From: Chitinophaga rhizosphaerae
GTDB taxonomy: Bacteria > Bacteroidota > Bacteroidia > Chitinophagales > Chitinophagaceae
Reading direction: 5' to 3'
Length of the DNA: 64,000 nt
Assembly (NCBI RefSeq): GCF_003958645.1
Contig: NZ_RXLO01000002.1
Span: forward strand, 1-64,000
Shown here: positions 15,735 through 23,576 of the stretch, piece by piece
How positions within the stretch are numbered: position 1 is the first letter of the stretch
How the letters are laid out: each line of letters begins with the position of its first letter
The notes under the pieces: generated by a model
What the model was told of the DNA's origin: nothing
Database searches by the model: none
The model's input: the letters and a program-made list of their open reading frames with translations, nothing else
Program-made: the position numbers and the translations under genes

Positions 15735-17108
15735 ATGCAAGTTTGGAAAGATTACCAGGCCCAGCACAAAGACCGTTTCCTGAACGAGTTGCTGGAACTG
15801 TTGAGGATCCCCTCCGTCAGCGCGGACTCCCGCCATAATGAAGATACGAAACGATGCGCCGAAGCGGTAAAGCAAAGGCTGGTGGAAGCAGGCGCTGACA
15901 AAGTGGAGGTGTGCCCGACTGCCGGTCATCCGATCGTTTACGGCGAAAAGATCATCGACCCGAAACTCCCTACCGTACTCGTTTACGGCCACTACGACGT
16001 GCAGCCGCCCGACCCGCTGAACCTGTGGGACAGCCCGCCGTTCGAGCCCGTGATCAAAGACGGTAAAATTTTCGCGCGCGGATCGGCAGACGATAAAGGC
16101 CAGTTTTATATGCATGTGAAGGCGTTCGAGACCATGTTCAACACCAACACCCTCCCCTGCAACGTGAAATTCATGATCGAAGGCGAGGAAGAAGTGGGCT
16201 CCGGCAACCTCGGCAAATTCCTTTCCGAAAATAAAGACCGCCTGAAAGCGGACGTGGTACTGATTTCCGATACGGCCATGATCAGCCTCGACACGCCTTC
16301 CCTGGACACGGGGCTTCGCGGCCTGGCGTACATGGAAGTGGAAGTGACCGGCCCGAACCGCGACCTTCACTCCGGCGTATACGGCGGCGCGGTGGCCAAC
16401 CCGGCTACCATCCTGGCGAAAATGATCGCTTCGCTGCACGACGAAAACAACCACATCACCATCCCCGGATTCTACGACGGTGTGGTAGAACTGACCGACG
16501 AAGAGCGCAAAGCCCTCAACAGCGCGCCTTTCGACGAGGCAGACTATAAAAAAGACCTGGGCGTGGACGAGCTCTGGGGCGAGAAAGGCTACTCCACTTT
16601 CGAGCGCACCGGCACCCGGCCTACCTGCGAAGTGAACGGTATCTGGGGCGGCTACACCGGCGAAGGCGCCAAAACGGTATTGCCTTCCCAGGCGTTCGCG
16701 AAAATTTCCATGCGCCTGGTGCCCGGCCAGGACTGGGAAAGGATCTCCGACCTGTTCGCCAAACATTTCATTTCCATCGCACCGAAATCCGTAAAAGTGA
16801 AGGTAACGCCCCACCATGGCGGCGCTCCTTATGTTACGCCGACGGATTCCGTCGCCTTCAAAGCGGCGAGCGAAGCCATCAACGCCACTTTCGGCAAACA
16901 GCCCATCCCCGTTCGCGGCGGCGGCTCCATCCCTATCGTGGCCCTGTTCGAGAAGATACTCGGGCTGAAAACGGTGCTCATGGGCTTCGGGCTCGACAGC
17001 GATAACCTACACTCTCCCAACGAGAAGTACGGGCTGGACAATTATTACAAAGGCATCGAAACCATCCCTTATTTCCACAAGTATTTTGCGGAACTGAGCG
17101 GTAAATAA
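15735..17108 (+). CDS. M20 family dipeptidase
   Basis: 457 aa cytoplasmic zinc peptidase of the carnosinase/CNDP-like M20 group, which hydrolyses dipeptides. Visible signature residues are GHYDVQPPD with His86 and Asp88, the metal-bridging Asp in GSADDKGQ (117-123), and the catalytic EGEEEVGS (149-156). The inserted dimerisation domain spans roughly 190-345 and contains DLHSGVYGGAVANP. The C-terminal FGLDSDNLHSPNEK holds the last metal His. The gene stands alone between the repeat-containing gap and a bidirectional terminator. Confidence 0.93.
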   Translation: MQVWKDYQAQHKDRFLNELLELLRIPSVSADSRHNEDTKRCAEAVKQRLVEAGADKVEVCPTAGHPIVYGEKIIDPKLPTVLVYGHYDVQPPDPLNLWDSPPFEPVIKDGKIFARGSADDKGQFYMHVKAFETMFNTNTLPCNVKFMIEGEEEVGSGNLGKFLSENKDRLKADVVLISDTAMISLDTPSLDTGLRGLAYMEVEVTGPNRDLHSGVYGGAVANPATILAKMIASLHDENNHITIPGFYDGVVELTDEERKALNSAPFDEADYKKDLGVDELWGEKGYSTFERTGTRPTCEVNGIWGGYTGEGAKTVLPSQAFAKISMRLVPGQDWERISDLFAKHFISIAPKSVKVKVTPHHGGAPYVTPTDSVAFKAASEAINATFGKQPIPVRGGGSIPIVALFEKILGLKTVLMGFGLDSDNLHSPNEKYGLDNYYKGIETIPYFHKYFAELSGK

Positions 17109-17124
17109 TGACCGTTTTTCACGG

Positions 17125-17160
17125 AAAAGCCCGGCTGGTACGACCAGGCCGGGCTTTTTA
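17125..17160. terminator. bidirectional terminator between M20 dipeptidase and pgk
   Basis: AAAAGCCCGGC / GCCGGGCTTTTT with A-tract and T-tract on either side. It serves the plus-strand dipeptidase and the minus-strand pgk, whose stop codon is 20 nt away. Confidence 0.85.
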
Positions 17161-17180
17161 TTTATGGTATTAATACCTTC

Positions 17181-18377
17181 TTACTTTCTAACCGCCGCGA
17201 TGCCGGGGAGCTCCTTGCCTTCGAAGAATTCGAGCATGGCGCCGCCGCCGGTGGATACGTAGCTTACTTTATCGGCCAGGCCGAACTGGTTTACCGCCGC
17301 AACGGAGTCGCCGCCGCCTACGAGGGTGAACGCGCCGTTTTCGGTCGCTTTCACGATGGCTTCGGCTACGGCTTTGGTGCCGCCCTGGAAGGCGGGCATT
17401 TCGAACACGCCCATGGGCCCGTTCCAGAGGATGGTTTTGCTGGCGGCGATCACTTCGCTGAATTTCGCGATGGATTTTTTGCCGATATCGAGGCCCATCC
17501 AGCCGGCGGGGATATTGTCGTTGGAGACTTCCTGGGTATTGGCGTCTGCCGCAAACTTATCTGCCGCGATGGAATCTTCGGGGATGAGGAGTTGAACGCC
17601 GAGGGATTTCGCTTTGGCGAGCAGTTCGTTGGCGAGGTCGAGTTTATCGTTTTCCACGAGGGAGTTGCCGATTTCCTTGCCTTGTGCTTTGAGGAAAGTG
17701 TATGCCATGCCGCCGCCGATGATGATGTTATTGGCTTTGGACATGAGGTTTTCGATGATGAGGATTTTGTCGGATACCTTGGCGCCGCCGAGGATGGCGG
17801 TGAAGGGTTTTTCCGCGCTGTGGAGTACTTTTTCGGCGCTGGCGGTTTCGGCTTCCATGAGGAGACCGAACATTTTCTTCTCTTTCGGGAAGAATTCGGC
17901 GATCACGGCCGTGGAGGCGTGGGCGCGGTGGGCGGTGCCGAATGCGTCGTTCACATAAACATCGCCCAGTTTGGCCAGTTTTTCGGCAAATCCCTTGTCA
18001 CCTTTCTCTTCTTCCTTGTGGAAGCGGAGGTTTTCGAGGAGGAGGACTTCGCCCATCTGGAGGTTATCGGCGGCTTTTTCGGCGGCTTCGCCGATGCAGT
18101 CTTCCGCGAATTTCACGGTGGCGCCGTCCAGCAGTTTGATGAGGTGGTTTACCAGGTGGCGGAGGGAATATTTATCGGTGGGGCCGTCTTTCGGGCGGCC
18201 GAGGTGGCTCATGAGGATGACTGCGCCGCCGTCTGCGAGGATTTTTTTAACGGTGGGAGCGGCGGCCTGCATGCGGGTGTCGTCGGTGATGTCGAGCTTA
18301 TCGTTGAGTGGCACGTTGAAATCCACGCGCACTACGGCTTTCTGGCCTTTGAAATTATGCTGGGAGAATTGGCTCAT
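17181..18377 (-). CDS. pgk: phosphoglycerate kinase
   Basis: 398 aa glycolytic enzyme that transfers phosphate between 1,3-bisphosphoglycerate and ADP. The N-terminal signature RVDFNVPL is at 17-24, with the substrate-binding [19 protein letters not shown] region near 57-75. The C-terminal nucleotide domain shows LGGAKVSDK, the GPMGVFE segment and the final GGGDSVAA and [10 protein letters not shown] motifs. Length is typical. It lies downstream of gap, separated by a strong terminator, so the two are neighbours but probably transcribed largely separately. Confidence 0.98.
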   Translation of the reverse strand: MSQFSQHNFKGQKAVVRVDFNVPLNDKLDITDDTRMQAAAPTVKKILADGGAVILMSHLGRPKDGPTDKYSLRHLVNHLIKLLDGATVKFAEDCIGEAAEKAADNLQMGEVLLLENLRFHKEEEKGDKGFAEKLAKLGDVYVNDAFGTAHRAHASTAVIAEFFPKEKKMFGLLMEAETASAEKVLHSAEKPFTAILGGAKVSDKILIIENLMSKANNIIIGGGMAYTFLKAQGKEIGNSLVENDKLDLANELLAKAKSLGVQLLIPEDSIAADKFAADANTQEVSNDNIPAGWMGLDIGKKSIAKFSEVIAASKTILWNGPMGVFEMPAFQGGTKAVAEAIVKATENGAFTLVGGGDSVAAVNQFGLADKVSYVSTGGGAMLEFFEGKELPGIAAVRK

Positions 18378-18404
18378 GTTGGGTGAGTTTTAGGAAAGTA
18401 AGAC

Positions 18405-18449
18405 AAAAAACCCTCCGCACGGCTGTGTTTCAGCTGGATGCGGAGGGTT
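18405..18449 (-). terminator. terminator of gap
   Basis: AACCCTCCGCA (18409-18419) pairs with TGCGGAGGGTT (18439-18449). On the minus strand it is followed by a T-tract opposite the A-run at 18405-18410. Confidence 0.85.
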
Positions 18450-18472
18450 GGCGATATGATCTGCTGGCTTGA

Positions 18473-19489
18473 TTATTTGGAGATCAGGCCTGCGAAGTGC
18501 TTCACGGTGCGTACGAGTTGGGAAACGTAAGACATTTCGTTGTCGTACCAGGAAACGGTTTTCACCATTTGAACGTCGCCCTGCGTCATCACTTTGGTCT
18601 GTGTTGCGTCGAACAGGGATCCGAAGTGGATGCCGATGATGTCGGAGCTTACGATTTCGTCTTCGGTGTAGCCGAAAGATTCGTTGGCGGCGGCTTTCAT
18701 GGCGGCGTTCACTTCTTCTGCCGTTACCTTTTTGGAGAGGATGGTGGTCAGTTCGGTGAGGGAGCCGGTGATGGTGGGAACGCGTTGGGCGTTACCGTCC
18801 AGTTTGCCTTTCAGTTCGGGCAGTACGAGGCCGATGGCTTTAGCGGCGCCGGTGCTGTTGGGCACGATGTTGGCGGCTGCGGCGCGGGCGCGGCGGAGGT
18901 CGCCTTTCGGGTGCGGAGCGTCGAGGGTGTTCTGGTCGTTGGTGTATGCGTGGATGGTGGTCATGAGACCGGTAACGATGCCGAATTTATCGTTCATTAC
19001 TTTGGCCATGGGAGCGAGACAGTTGGTGGTGCAGGAAGCGCAGGAGATAACTGTTTCGGAGCCATCCAGGATATCGTGGTTTACGTTGAATACAACGGTT
19101 TTGAGGTCGCCGGTGGCGGGGGCGGAGATGACTACGCGTTTAGCGCCGGCGGTGATGTGCGCTTCGGCTTTGGCTTTGTCGGTGAAGAAGCCGGTGCACT
19201 CGATTACCACGTCGATATCGTGGTTTTTCCAGGGAATCTGGGAGGGATCTTTCTGGGCATATATCTTCACTTCCTCGCCGTTTACAACGATAGCGTTGTC
19301 GGTGTGCTTCACGTCCTGTCCAAATCTACCTTGTGCAGAGTCATATTTCAGCAAATGTGCCAAAACCGCGGGGCTGGTCAGGTCGTTAATCGCTACCACG
19401 TCGATGCCGGGCATGTTGTAAATCTGGCGGAAGACCAGGCGGCCGATGCGACCGAAACCATTAATACCAATTTTAAGAGAAGTTCCCAT
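18473..19489 (-). CDS. gap: type I glyceraldehyde-3-phosphate dehydrogenase
   Basis: 338 aa glycolytic enzyme. The Rossmann motif NGFGRIGR is at 10-17 and Asp36 in INDLT is typical of NAD preference. The catalytic [12 protein letters not shown] has Cys153 as nucleophile, with the base His expected in the TIHAYTNDQ segment. The C-terminal SWYDNEMSY motif is present. It is transcribed from a promoter region that lies back to back with the tRNA-Glu promoter. Confidence 0.98.
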   Translation of the reverse strand: MGTSLKIGINGFGRIGRLVFRQIYNMPGIDVVAINDLTSPAVLAHLLKYDSAQGRFGQDVKHTDNAIVVNGEEVKIYAQKDPSQIPWKNHDIDVVIECTGFFTDKAKAEAHITAGAKRVVISAPATGDLKTVVFNVNHDILDGSETVISCASCTTNCLAPMAKVMNDKFGIVTGLMTTIHAYTNDQNTLDAPHPKGDLRRARAAAANIVPNSTGAAKAIGLVLPELKGKLDGNAQRVPTITGSLTELTTILSKKVTAEEVNAAMKAAANESFGYTEDEIVSSDIIGIHFGSLFDATQTKVMTQGDVQMVKTVSWYDNEMSYVSQLVRTVKHFAGLISK

Positions 19490-19581
19490 TTTACACTGTA
19501 GTTTGTAGATGAAAAATTGAGTAGCGAAATTACAAGGTTAGCGGGGATTAATCAATAACTATTTACTTAACTGAAATTTTT

Positions 19582-19612
19582 TTTGGAAATTTCGAAATGG
19601 ATATTACCTTTG
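19582..19612 (+). promoter_or_regulatory. promoter of tRNA-Glu
   Basis: TTTG (19582-19585), 19 nt, TACCTTTG (19605-19612). This matches the Bacteroidota consensus exactly and ends 18 nt before the tRNA. Confidence 0.75.
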
Positions 19613-19630
19613 CAATCCCAAACGGGAAAT

Positions 19631-19702
19631 GCCGCGTTGGTCAATCGGCTAAGACGCCTCCCTTTCACGGAGGAATGACGGGTTCGACTCCCGTACGCGG
19701 TA
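19631..19702 (+). tRNA. tRNA-Glu (UUC)
   Basis: 72-nt cloverleaf. The acceptor stem GCCGCGT pairs with ACGCGGT (19695-19701), with discriminator A at 19702. The anticodon stem is CCTCC/GGAGG with loop CTTTCAC, giving anticodon TTC, and the T-arm contains GGTTCGACTCC. CCA is not encoded. A hairpin terminator follows at once. Confidence 0.95.
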
Positions 19703-19705
19703 CGA

Positions 19706-19748
19706 AAGGGCAATTTCAAAAGTATTTGAAGTTGCCCTCTTTCTTTTA
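19706..19748 (+). terminator. terminator after tRNA-Glu
   Basis: GGGCAATTTCAAA (19708-19720) pairs with TTTGAAGTTGCCC (19725-19737) around AGTA, followed by a T-rich tract. Confidence 0.8.
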
Positions 19749-19884
19749 CATGTATTCAATAGCATGAAATACCGGACAGGCGGATCTCCTGTATTTACTT
19801 CCCTACTCTATTATCATCGAATTTCCAGGTCAACCCCTCACCAATCCGAATTTCAAATGAATTTATTCGTCCTTTTCCACTACT

Positions 19885-19910
19885 GAAACATCTTAGTTAT
19901 CGGATGTTTC
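19885..19910 (+). promoter_or_regulatory. inverted repeat upstream of higB
   Basis: Perfect 8-nt arms GAAACATC and GATGTTTC separated by 10 nt, ending 26 nt before the higBA -33 box. It is a candidate operator or hairpin. Confidence 0.45.
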
Positions 19911-19936
19911 GATGATTTTACGTGGCAAAAAATCAA

Positions 19937-19968
19937 TTTGTCACATGTCATATAACATATTACATTTG
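19937..19968 (+). promoter_or_regulatory. promoter of higBA, near-leaderless
   Basis: TTTG (19937-19940), 20 nt, TACATTTG (19961-19968), an exact consensus match. The toxin ATG follows two nucleotides later, so the mRNA would have almost no leader. The spacer carries palindromic ACATGT and ATATAACATAT sequences suited to repressor binding. Confidence 0.7.
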
Positions 19969-19970
19969 TA

Positions 19971-20249
19971 ATGATCACAAGTTTTTTACATAAAGGCCTG
20001 CGGCTGTATTATGAAAAAGGAAAAGCTACTGGTCTCCCAACGGCACATCTCCGCAAGATAGGCATGATCCTAACCGCTTTAGACGCTGTAACCGCTGAAG
20101 AAGACATTAAACAGCTTGGAAGCGGCATCCATCTGCTGAGAGGAATTTACGCCGGCTACTGGTCAATAACAATTACCGGAAACTACCGGATCATTTTCCG
20201 TTTTGACCAGGGAGAAGTTTTTAACGTAGATTATATCGACTATCACTAG
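19971..20249 (+). CDS. higB: RelE/HigB-type toxin of a type II toxin-antitoxin system
   Basis: 92 aa ribosome-dependent mRNA interferase family protein. The short RelE-fold sequence shows the typical KGLRLYYEKG start, a central LLRGIYAGYWSI strand and the NYRIIFRFDQGEVFNVDYIDYH C-terminal strands found in HigB toxins. The toxin precedes its antitoxin, the HigBA order, with 40 nt between them. The pair lies directly after tRNA-Glu in an A/T-richer stretch, which suggests horizontal acquisition. Toxicity is inferred from the family. Confidence 0.9.
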   Translation: MITSFLHKGLRLYYEKGKATGLPTAHLRKIGMILTALDAVTAEEDIKQLGSGIHLLRGIYAGYWSITITGNYRIIFRFDQGEVFNVDYIDYH

Positions 20250-20289
20250 TACAGCACAAAAAATCAAATAACAAATCTCGATTCTACCA

Positions 20290-20622
20290 ATGCCAAAACC
20301 TAAAAAAACACCCGGAACTGCGATTAAACGTGGCGTTCCCCCCGCCCATCCCGGAGAAGTGCTGAAAGAAATGTTTATTGAAGAGCGAGGGTTAACCATT
20401 ACGGAAGTAGCTGAAGGCATCGGTGTACGCCGTCCGAATTTGTCTGCTATCATCAACGGTCATAACGGCATCAGCGCAGAAATGGCCATTAAATTAGCGG
20501 AAGCCTTTGGTACCACCCCTCAATTCTGGATCAACCTGCAAAACAATTACGAATTGTTCTACGCGGAAGAAAAAGTTGACCGTACAAAAATCCGGCATTT
20601 TATACCCGCGAAAGCATCATAG
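20290..20622 (+). CDS. higA: HigA-family antitoxin (HTH XRE)
   Basis: 110 aa antitoxin and autorepressor. The HigA signature is clear: PPAHPGEVLKEMFIEE at about 17-32, a helix-turn-helix at about 37-80 containing ITEVAEGIGVRRPNLSAIING, and FGTTPQFWINLQNNYEL at 82-98. It would neutralise the adjacent HigB toxin and repress the upstream promoter, whose spacer holds palindromes. It is convergent with the Fic gene. Confidence 0.93.
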   Translation: MPKPKKTPGTAIKRGVPPAHPGEVLKEMFIEERGLTITEVAEGIGVRRPNLSAIINGHNGISAEMAIKLAEAFGTTPQFWINLQNNYELFYAEEKVDRTKIRHFIPAKAS

Positions 20623-20662
20623 CCGCATGCCCTCCTCCAAACAGATCCGCTTCTGTGCCAAT

Positions 20663-20690
20663 CAAAGACAAAGGCACGATCCCTCGTGCC
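20663..20690 (-). terminator. probable terminator of fic
   Basis: GGCACGA-TCCC-TCGTGCC hairpin (20673-20690) followed on the minus strand by TTTGTCTTTG. It lies between the convergent higA and Fic genes. Confidence 0.55.
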
Positions 20691-20704
20691 CCTATCCCCT
20701 GAAT

Positions 20705-21802
20705 TCAGCAGAACACATAACTCGTACTCCTTCCCCCGGCGGCTTCCTTTTCAAGCAAACCACGCTCCACCAGGTCCTGCAAATCGCGGATTGCAGTATC
20801 CTGCGAAACTTTGGTAATCTTTGCCCACTTGCTGGAAGTAACTTTTCCTTCGAACCCATCCAGCATTCTCTGAAGCATTAATCTTTGCCTGTCATTGATG
20901 GATTGGGCCCCGGGAAGATCCCAGAATTTCGTTTTCCTTAAGATATCGGCAAGCGTAGTATGCGTTGCTGACAATGCACGACCCAAACATTGCAGGAACC
21001 ACAGCAGCCATTCCGTTATATCCAACGGGCCCTTTTGGGTTTCTTCCAATACTTTAAAATACGCTTCCCGCTCATTCCGTATTTGGGCGGACATACTGTA
21101 AAAACGACGACTGCTCCTGTCTGCACGCGCCAACTGCATATCCATGATAGCGCGAGCTATCCGGCCGTTGCCATCATCGAATGGATGAATGGTGACAAAC
21201 CAAAGGTGTGCGATGGCAGCTTTCAGGACAGGATCCAGGTTTGTCGTTTCATTAAACCAACGTAAAAATGCATCCATTTCCATTTGCAACCGATCAGCAT
21301 CGGGCGCCTGAAAATGAACGGTCTCTCTCCCCATCGGGCCAGACACTACCTGCATAGGATCATCCGCAGTATTATCCCTCCACCGTCCGACCACGATCCG
21401 ATGCATGCCACTCCAACCGGTCGGAAACAATGCAGCATGCCAACCGAACAGACGCTCTTCCGTTAACAAGTCTGCATGGTTTTGCGTTGCATCCAACATC
21501 ATTTCTACCGCACCATCCACATGCCGATCTGTCGGAACCAAACCCGCAACATGAATTCCCAGACGCCGGGCAATAGATGAACGTACTTGCTGCGGATCCA
21601 ATATTTCGCCTTCGATCTCGCTGGACTTTAAAACATCCTGCGTCAGATTTTTCAACGTCGCCTCATCCTGATAATTGAACCCAAATCCCTCCATTCTCCC
21701 CAATAAAAATCCCTGCTCATGCCTGACATTCGCCAGGATATCGGAAATCACTTCCATATCCCACTTAAAATTCGGCCACTCTTTTCGACGGTAAATAAAC
21801 AT
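20705..21802 (-). CDS. Fic-domain AMP-transferase with DUF4172 N-terminus and winged-helix C-terminus
   Basis: 365 aa. The N-terminal DUF4172 region (about 1-80) contains the inhibitory helix SSEIEGE (60-66), which matches the S-x-x-x-E-G motif and puts the inhibitor in the same chain ahead of the Fic core (class II). The active-site motif is HPFDDGNGR at 206-214, with His206 as catalytic base, so the enzyme looks intact. The C-terminus (about 300-365) is a winged helix with QDTAIRDLQDLVERGLL, suggesting DNA binding and autoregulation. Fic enzymes usually AMPylate target proteins. The target is unknown. Its promoter region holds an array of CTACGC sites. Confidence 0.92.
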   Translation of the reverse strand: MFIYRRKEWPNFKWDMEVISDILANVRHEQGFLLGRMEGFGFNYQDEATLKNLTQDVLKSSEIEGEILDPQQVRSSIARRLGIHVAGLVPTDRHVDGAVEMMLDATQNHADLLTEERLFGWHAALFPTGWSGMHRIVVGRWRDNTADDPMQVVSGPMGRETVHFQAPDADRLQMEMDAFLRWFNETTNLDPVLKAAIAHLWFVTIHPFDDGNGRIARAIMDMQLARADRSSRRFYSMSAQIRNEREAYFKVLEETQKGPLDITEWLLWFLQCLGRALSATHTTLADILRKTKFWDLPGAQSINDRQRLMLQRMLDGFEGKVTSSKWAKITKVSQDTAIRDLQDLVERGLLEKEAAGGRSTSYVFC

Positions 21803-21856
21803 TCTCTGCAGGTTTTACGTCGAATATACCTTTTCTGGCCCATACCACCAACTATC

Positions 21857-21909
21857 CTACGCTTATTTTGCGTAGAATAAATCATATATTCTACGCATAT
21901 CACGCATAG
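21857..21909 (-). promoter_or_regulatory. operator array upstream of fic
   Basis: Four related sites in 53 nt: CTACGC (21857-21862), GCGTAG (21870-21875), CTACGC (21891-21896) and a variant GCATAG (21904-21909). They form two inverted pairs with ATTCTA/TAGAAT flanks. They lie 55-107 nt ahead of the fic start, suiting autoregulation by its winged helix. Confidence 0.55.
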
Positions 21910-21938
21910 AATAATCCAGCCAATCTCCGCACACCCCC

Positions 21939-21970
21939 AAAAAAAACGCCCGGACCTCTCAGTCCGGGCG
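21939..21970 (-). terminator. terminator of PUL A
   Basis: CGCCCGGAC (21947-21955) pairs with GTCCGGGCG (21962-21970). It is followed on the minus strand by an uninterrupted T-tract, after the SusD stop codon at 21995. Confidence 0.88.
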
Positions 21971-21994
21971 CCCCTTATCAAGTCATAAAATTCA

Positions 21995-23545
21995 TCAATC
22001 CTTCAAAATCCACATCACCCCGTTGGTGTTGTCGCCACCCGGGAACTGGCGCTTCACGGCGTCGTCCATATTCGCGTTATTATTGGTCAGTTCGTTAGAC
22101 GGGTACAGCCAACGCACAGGAAATGCGGTGCTGGGCGTGTTCAGGTTCGAGCTGGAATTGAGCTTGAAAACAGGATACCCCGTTCTCCGGTTTTCGTACC
22201 AGGCATTATAATTCGCGCCCTGCAGGAACCCGGCGATGTATTTCTGCGTGATGATCTGCTGGAGCTGCTGCGCCGTGGACCCGGCAAGTGCGTTGGCAGC
22301 AATGTAACCCTGGATGTAGGCGTTGTCGATTTTCATGTTGTGGTGATAATCGACGTTATCGGGCGTGTAATCTGCCGTAAAGCGCATCGCCTCGCCGATG
22401 CCCGCAGCGTAATACGTTTGGGCGGGCGAATTGGCGATCCATCCGCGGAGCGCGGCTTCCGCCAATGCGAACTGCTGATCCCAATACCCGTACACACTAA
22501 CCGGCTCCGCATTCACCAACTGCACATACCGGTTGTTCAGGTCGGCGTAGTCTTTGGACACACGCTTGTCTTGCAGCACCGGGAAAGGATCGGACGGCTC
22601 CGCTCCGGGATAGGCGTCCCAGTCGGAAGGGAGCTTCCCTGCGGCAATCTGCACGGGCGAAGGTTTCGCGAAATAGAAAAGACGGCGGTCGCCGAGGGCT
22701 TTGAGCGGATCGAGGAAAGTGGACGTGAGCATCGTATAGTTCGATTTCACGAAAGAGTTCCCCGAACCGGCCGGCACGTCTGACCAGGGATAGTTCTGCC
22801 CCTGCGTGTTGTTGTAAGCCAGCGCGAAGTTATCGTTGTAATTGCGCATCAGCGGACGGTTGTTCACGATGTCCTGGAAACGCTGGATCACCCTGAGGTC
22901 CGTATCCGCCGTTTTGCGATACAATTGCATGAGCACATGCAATTCGAAACCATTCACCACCCGGCGCCAGTTGTCGACCTTGCCGTTGAAGATAGGATCG
23001 CCGTCGAAGTTGGAACCGCGGGACAGCAGCGCGTTTGCGCTATCGAGCTCGCGGAGGATGCCCAGGAAAACGGTTTTCTGGTTGTCGTACTTCGGCTGCA
23101 CCAACCCGTCAGATTCTCCTTTAATGGCGTCGGTATACGGAATATCGCCCACCTGCATGGTGGTTTGATAAAACTGCCAGGCGCGGATGAACGCCGCCAG
23201 GCCGGCATATGAATTCCGTTGTGCCTCGTCCAGCGCAGCGGCCACCATGGGCGACACGTTGCGCAGCACTGCCAGCCGCTCGAAGCTGGCCCGGTTGAGG
23301 CGGTTGAACTGGAAGTTTTCCTGGTTCTCGCCCCAGGTGATGTATTTGCCCAACATATAAGGCTGCATAAAACCCTTGGTAGTGGCAATAGTGCTGCGCG
23401 TAACGCTGAGGAGCATGCTGGTGGCCAGCATGCCGGAGTTGACCTTATCGGTCTTATCCGGGTTGGTGTTGATTTTCTCGAAGTTGGAACAGCCCGCCAG
23501 CACGGTTGCTCCCAATATGATCGTATAAAGTTGCTTTTGTTTCAT
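21995..23545 (-). CDS. SusD/RagB-family surface lipoprotein (PUL A)
   Basis: 516 aa outer-membrane lipoprotein that captures a glycan or peptide and works as the lid of its SusC partner. The signal peptide has a lipobox ending LAGC with Cys19, followed by the SusD-like_2 start NFEKINTNPD. TPR-type helices carry MQVGDIPYTDA and NGFELHVLMQLYRK segments. The SusC gene ends 31 nt upstream. There are no enzymes in this locus to indicate the substrate; the SusD-like_2 subgroup is often linked to peptides or unknown ligands. Confidence 0.92.
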   Translation of the reverse strand: MKQKQLYTIILGATVLAGCSNFEKINTNPDKTDKVNSGMLATSMLLSVTRSTIATTKGFMQPYMLGKYITWGENQENFQFNRLNRASFERLAVLRNVSPMVAAALDEAQRNSYAGLAAFIRAWQFYQTTMQVGDIPYTDAIKGESDGLVQPKYDNQKTVFLGILRELDSANALLSRGSNFDGDPIFNGKVDNWRRVVNGFELHVLMQLYRKTADTDLRVIQRFQDIVNNRPLMRNYNDNFALAYNNTQGQNYPWSDVPAGSGNSFVKSNYTMLTSTFLDPLKALGDRRLFYFAKPSPVQIAAGKLPSDWDAYPGAEPSDPFPVLQDKRVSKDYADLNNRYVQLVNAEPVSVYGYWDQQFALAEAALRGWIANSPAQTYYAAGIGEAMRFTADYTPDNVDYHHNMKIDNAYIQGYIAANALAGSTAQQLQQIITQKYIAGFLQGANYNAWYENRRTGYPVFKLNSSSNLNTPSTAFPVRWLYPSNELTNNNANMDDAVKRQFPGGDNTNGVMWILKD

Positions 23546-23576
23546 GTGTCGATGTTTTGATGGATGAATGACCCGG

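Noticed and set aside
19680..22000. Possible attachment-site duplication of the tRNA-Glu 3' end
   Set aside because: I looked for a second copy of the tRNA 3' sequence (CCCGTACGCGG) in the toxin-antitoxin/Fic region and saw none, and there is no integrase gene.
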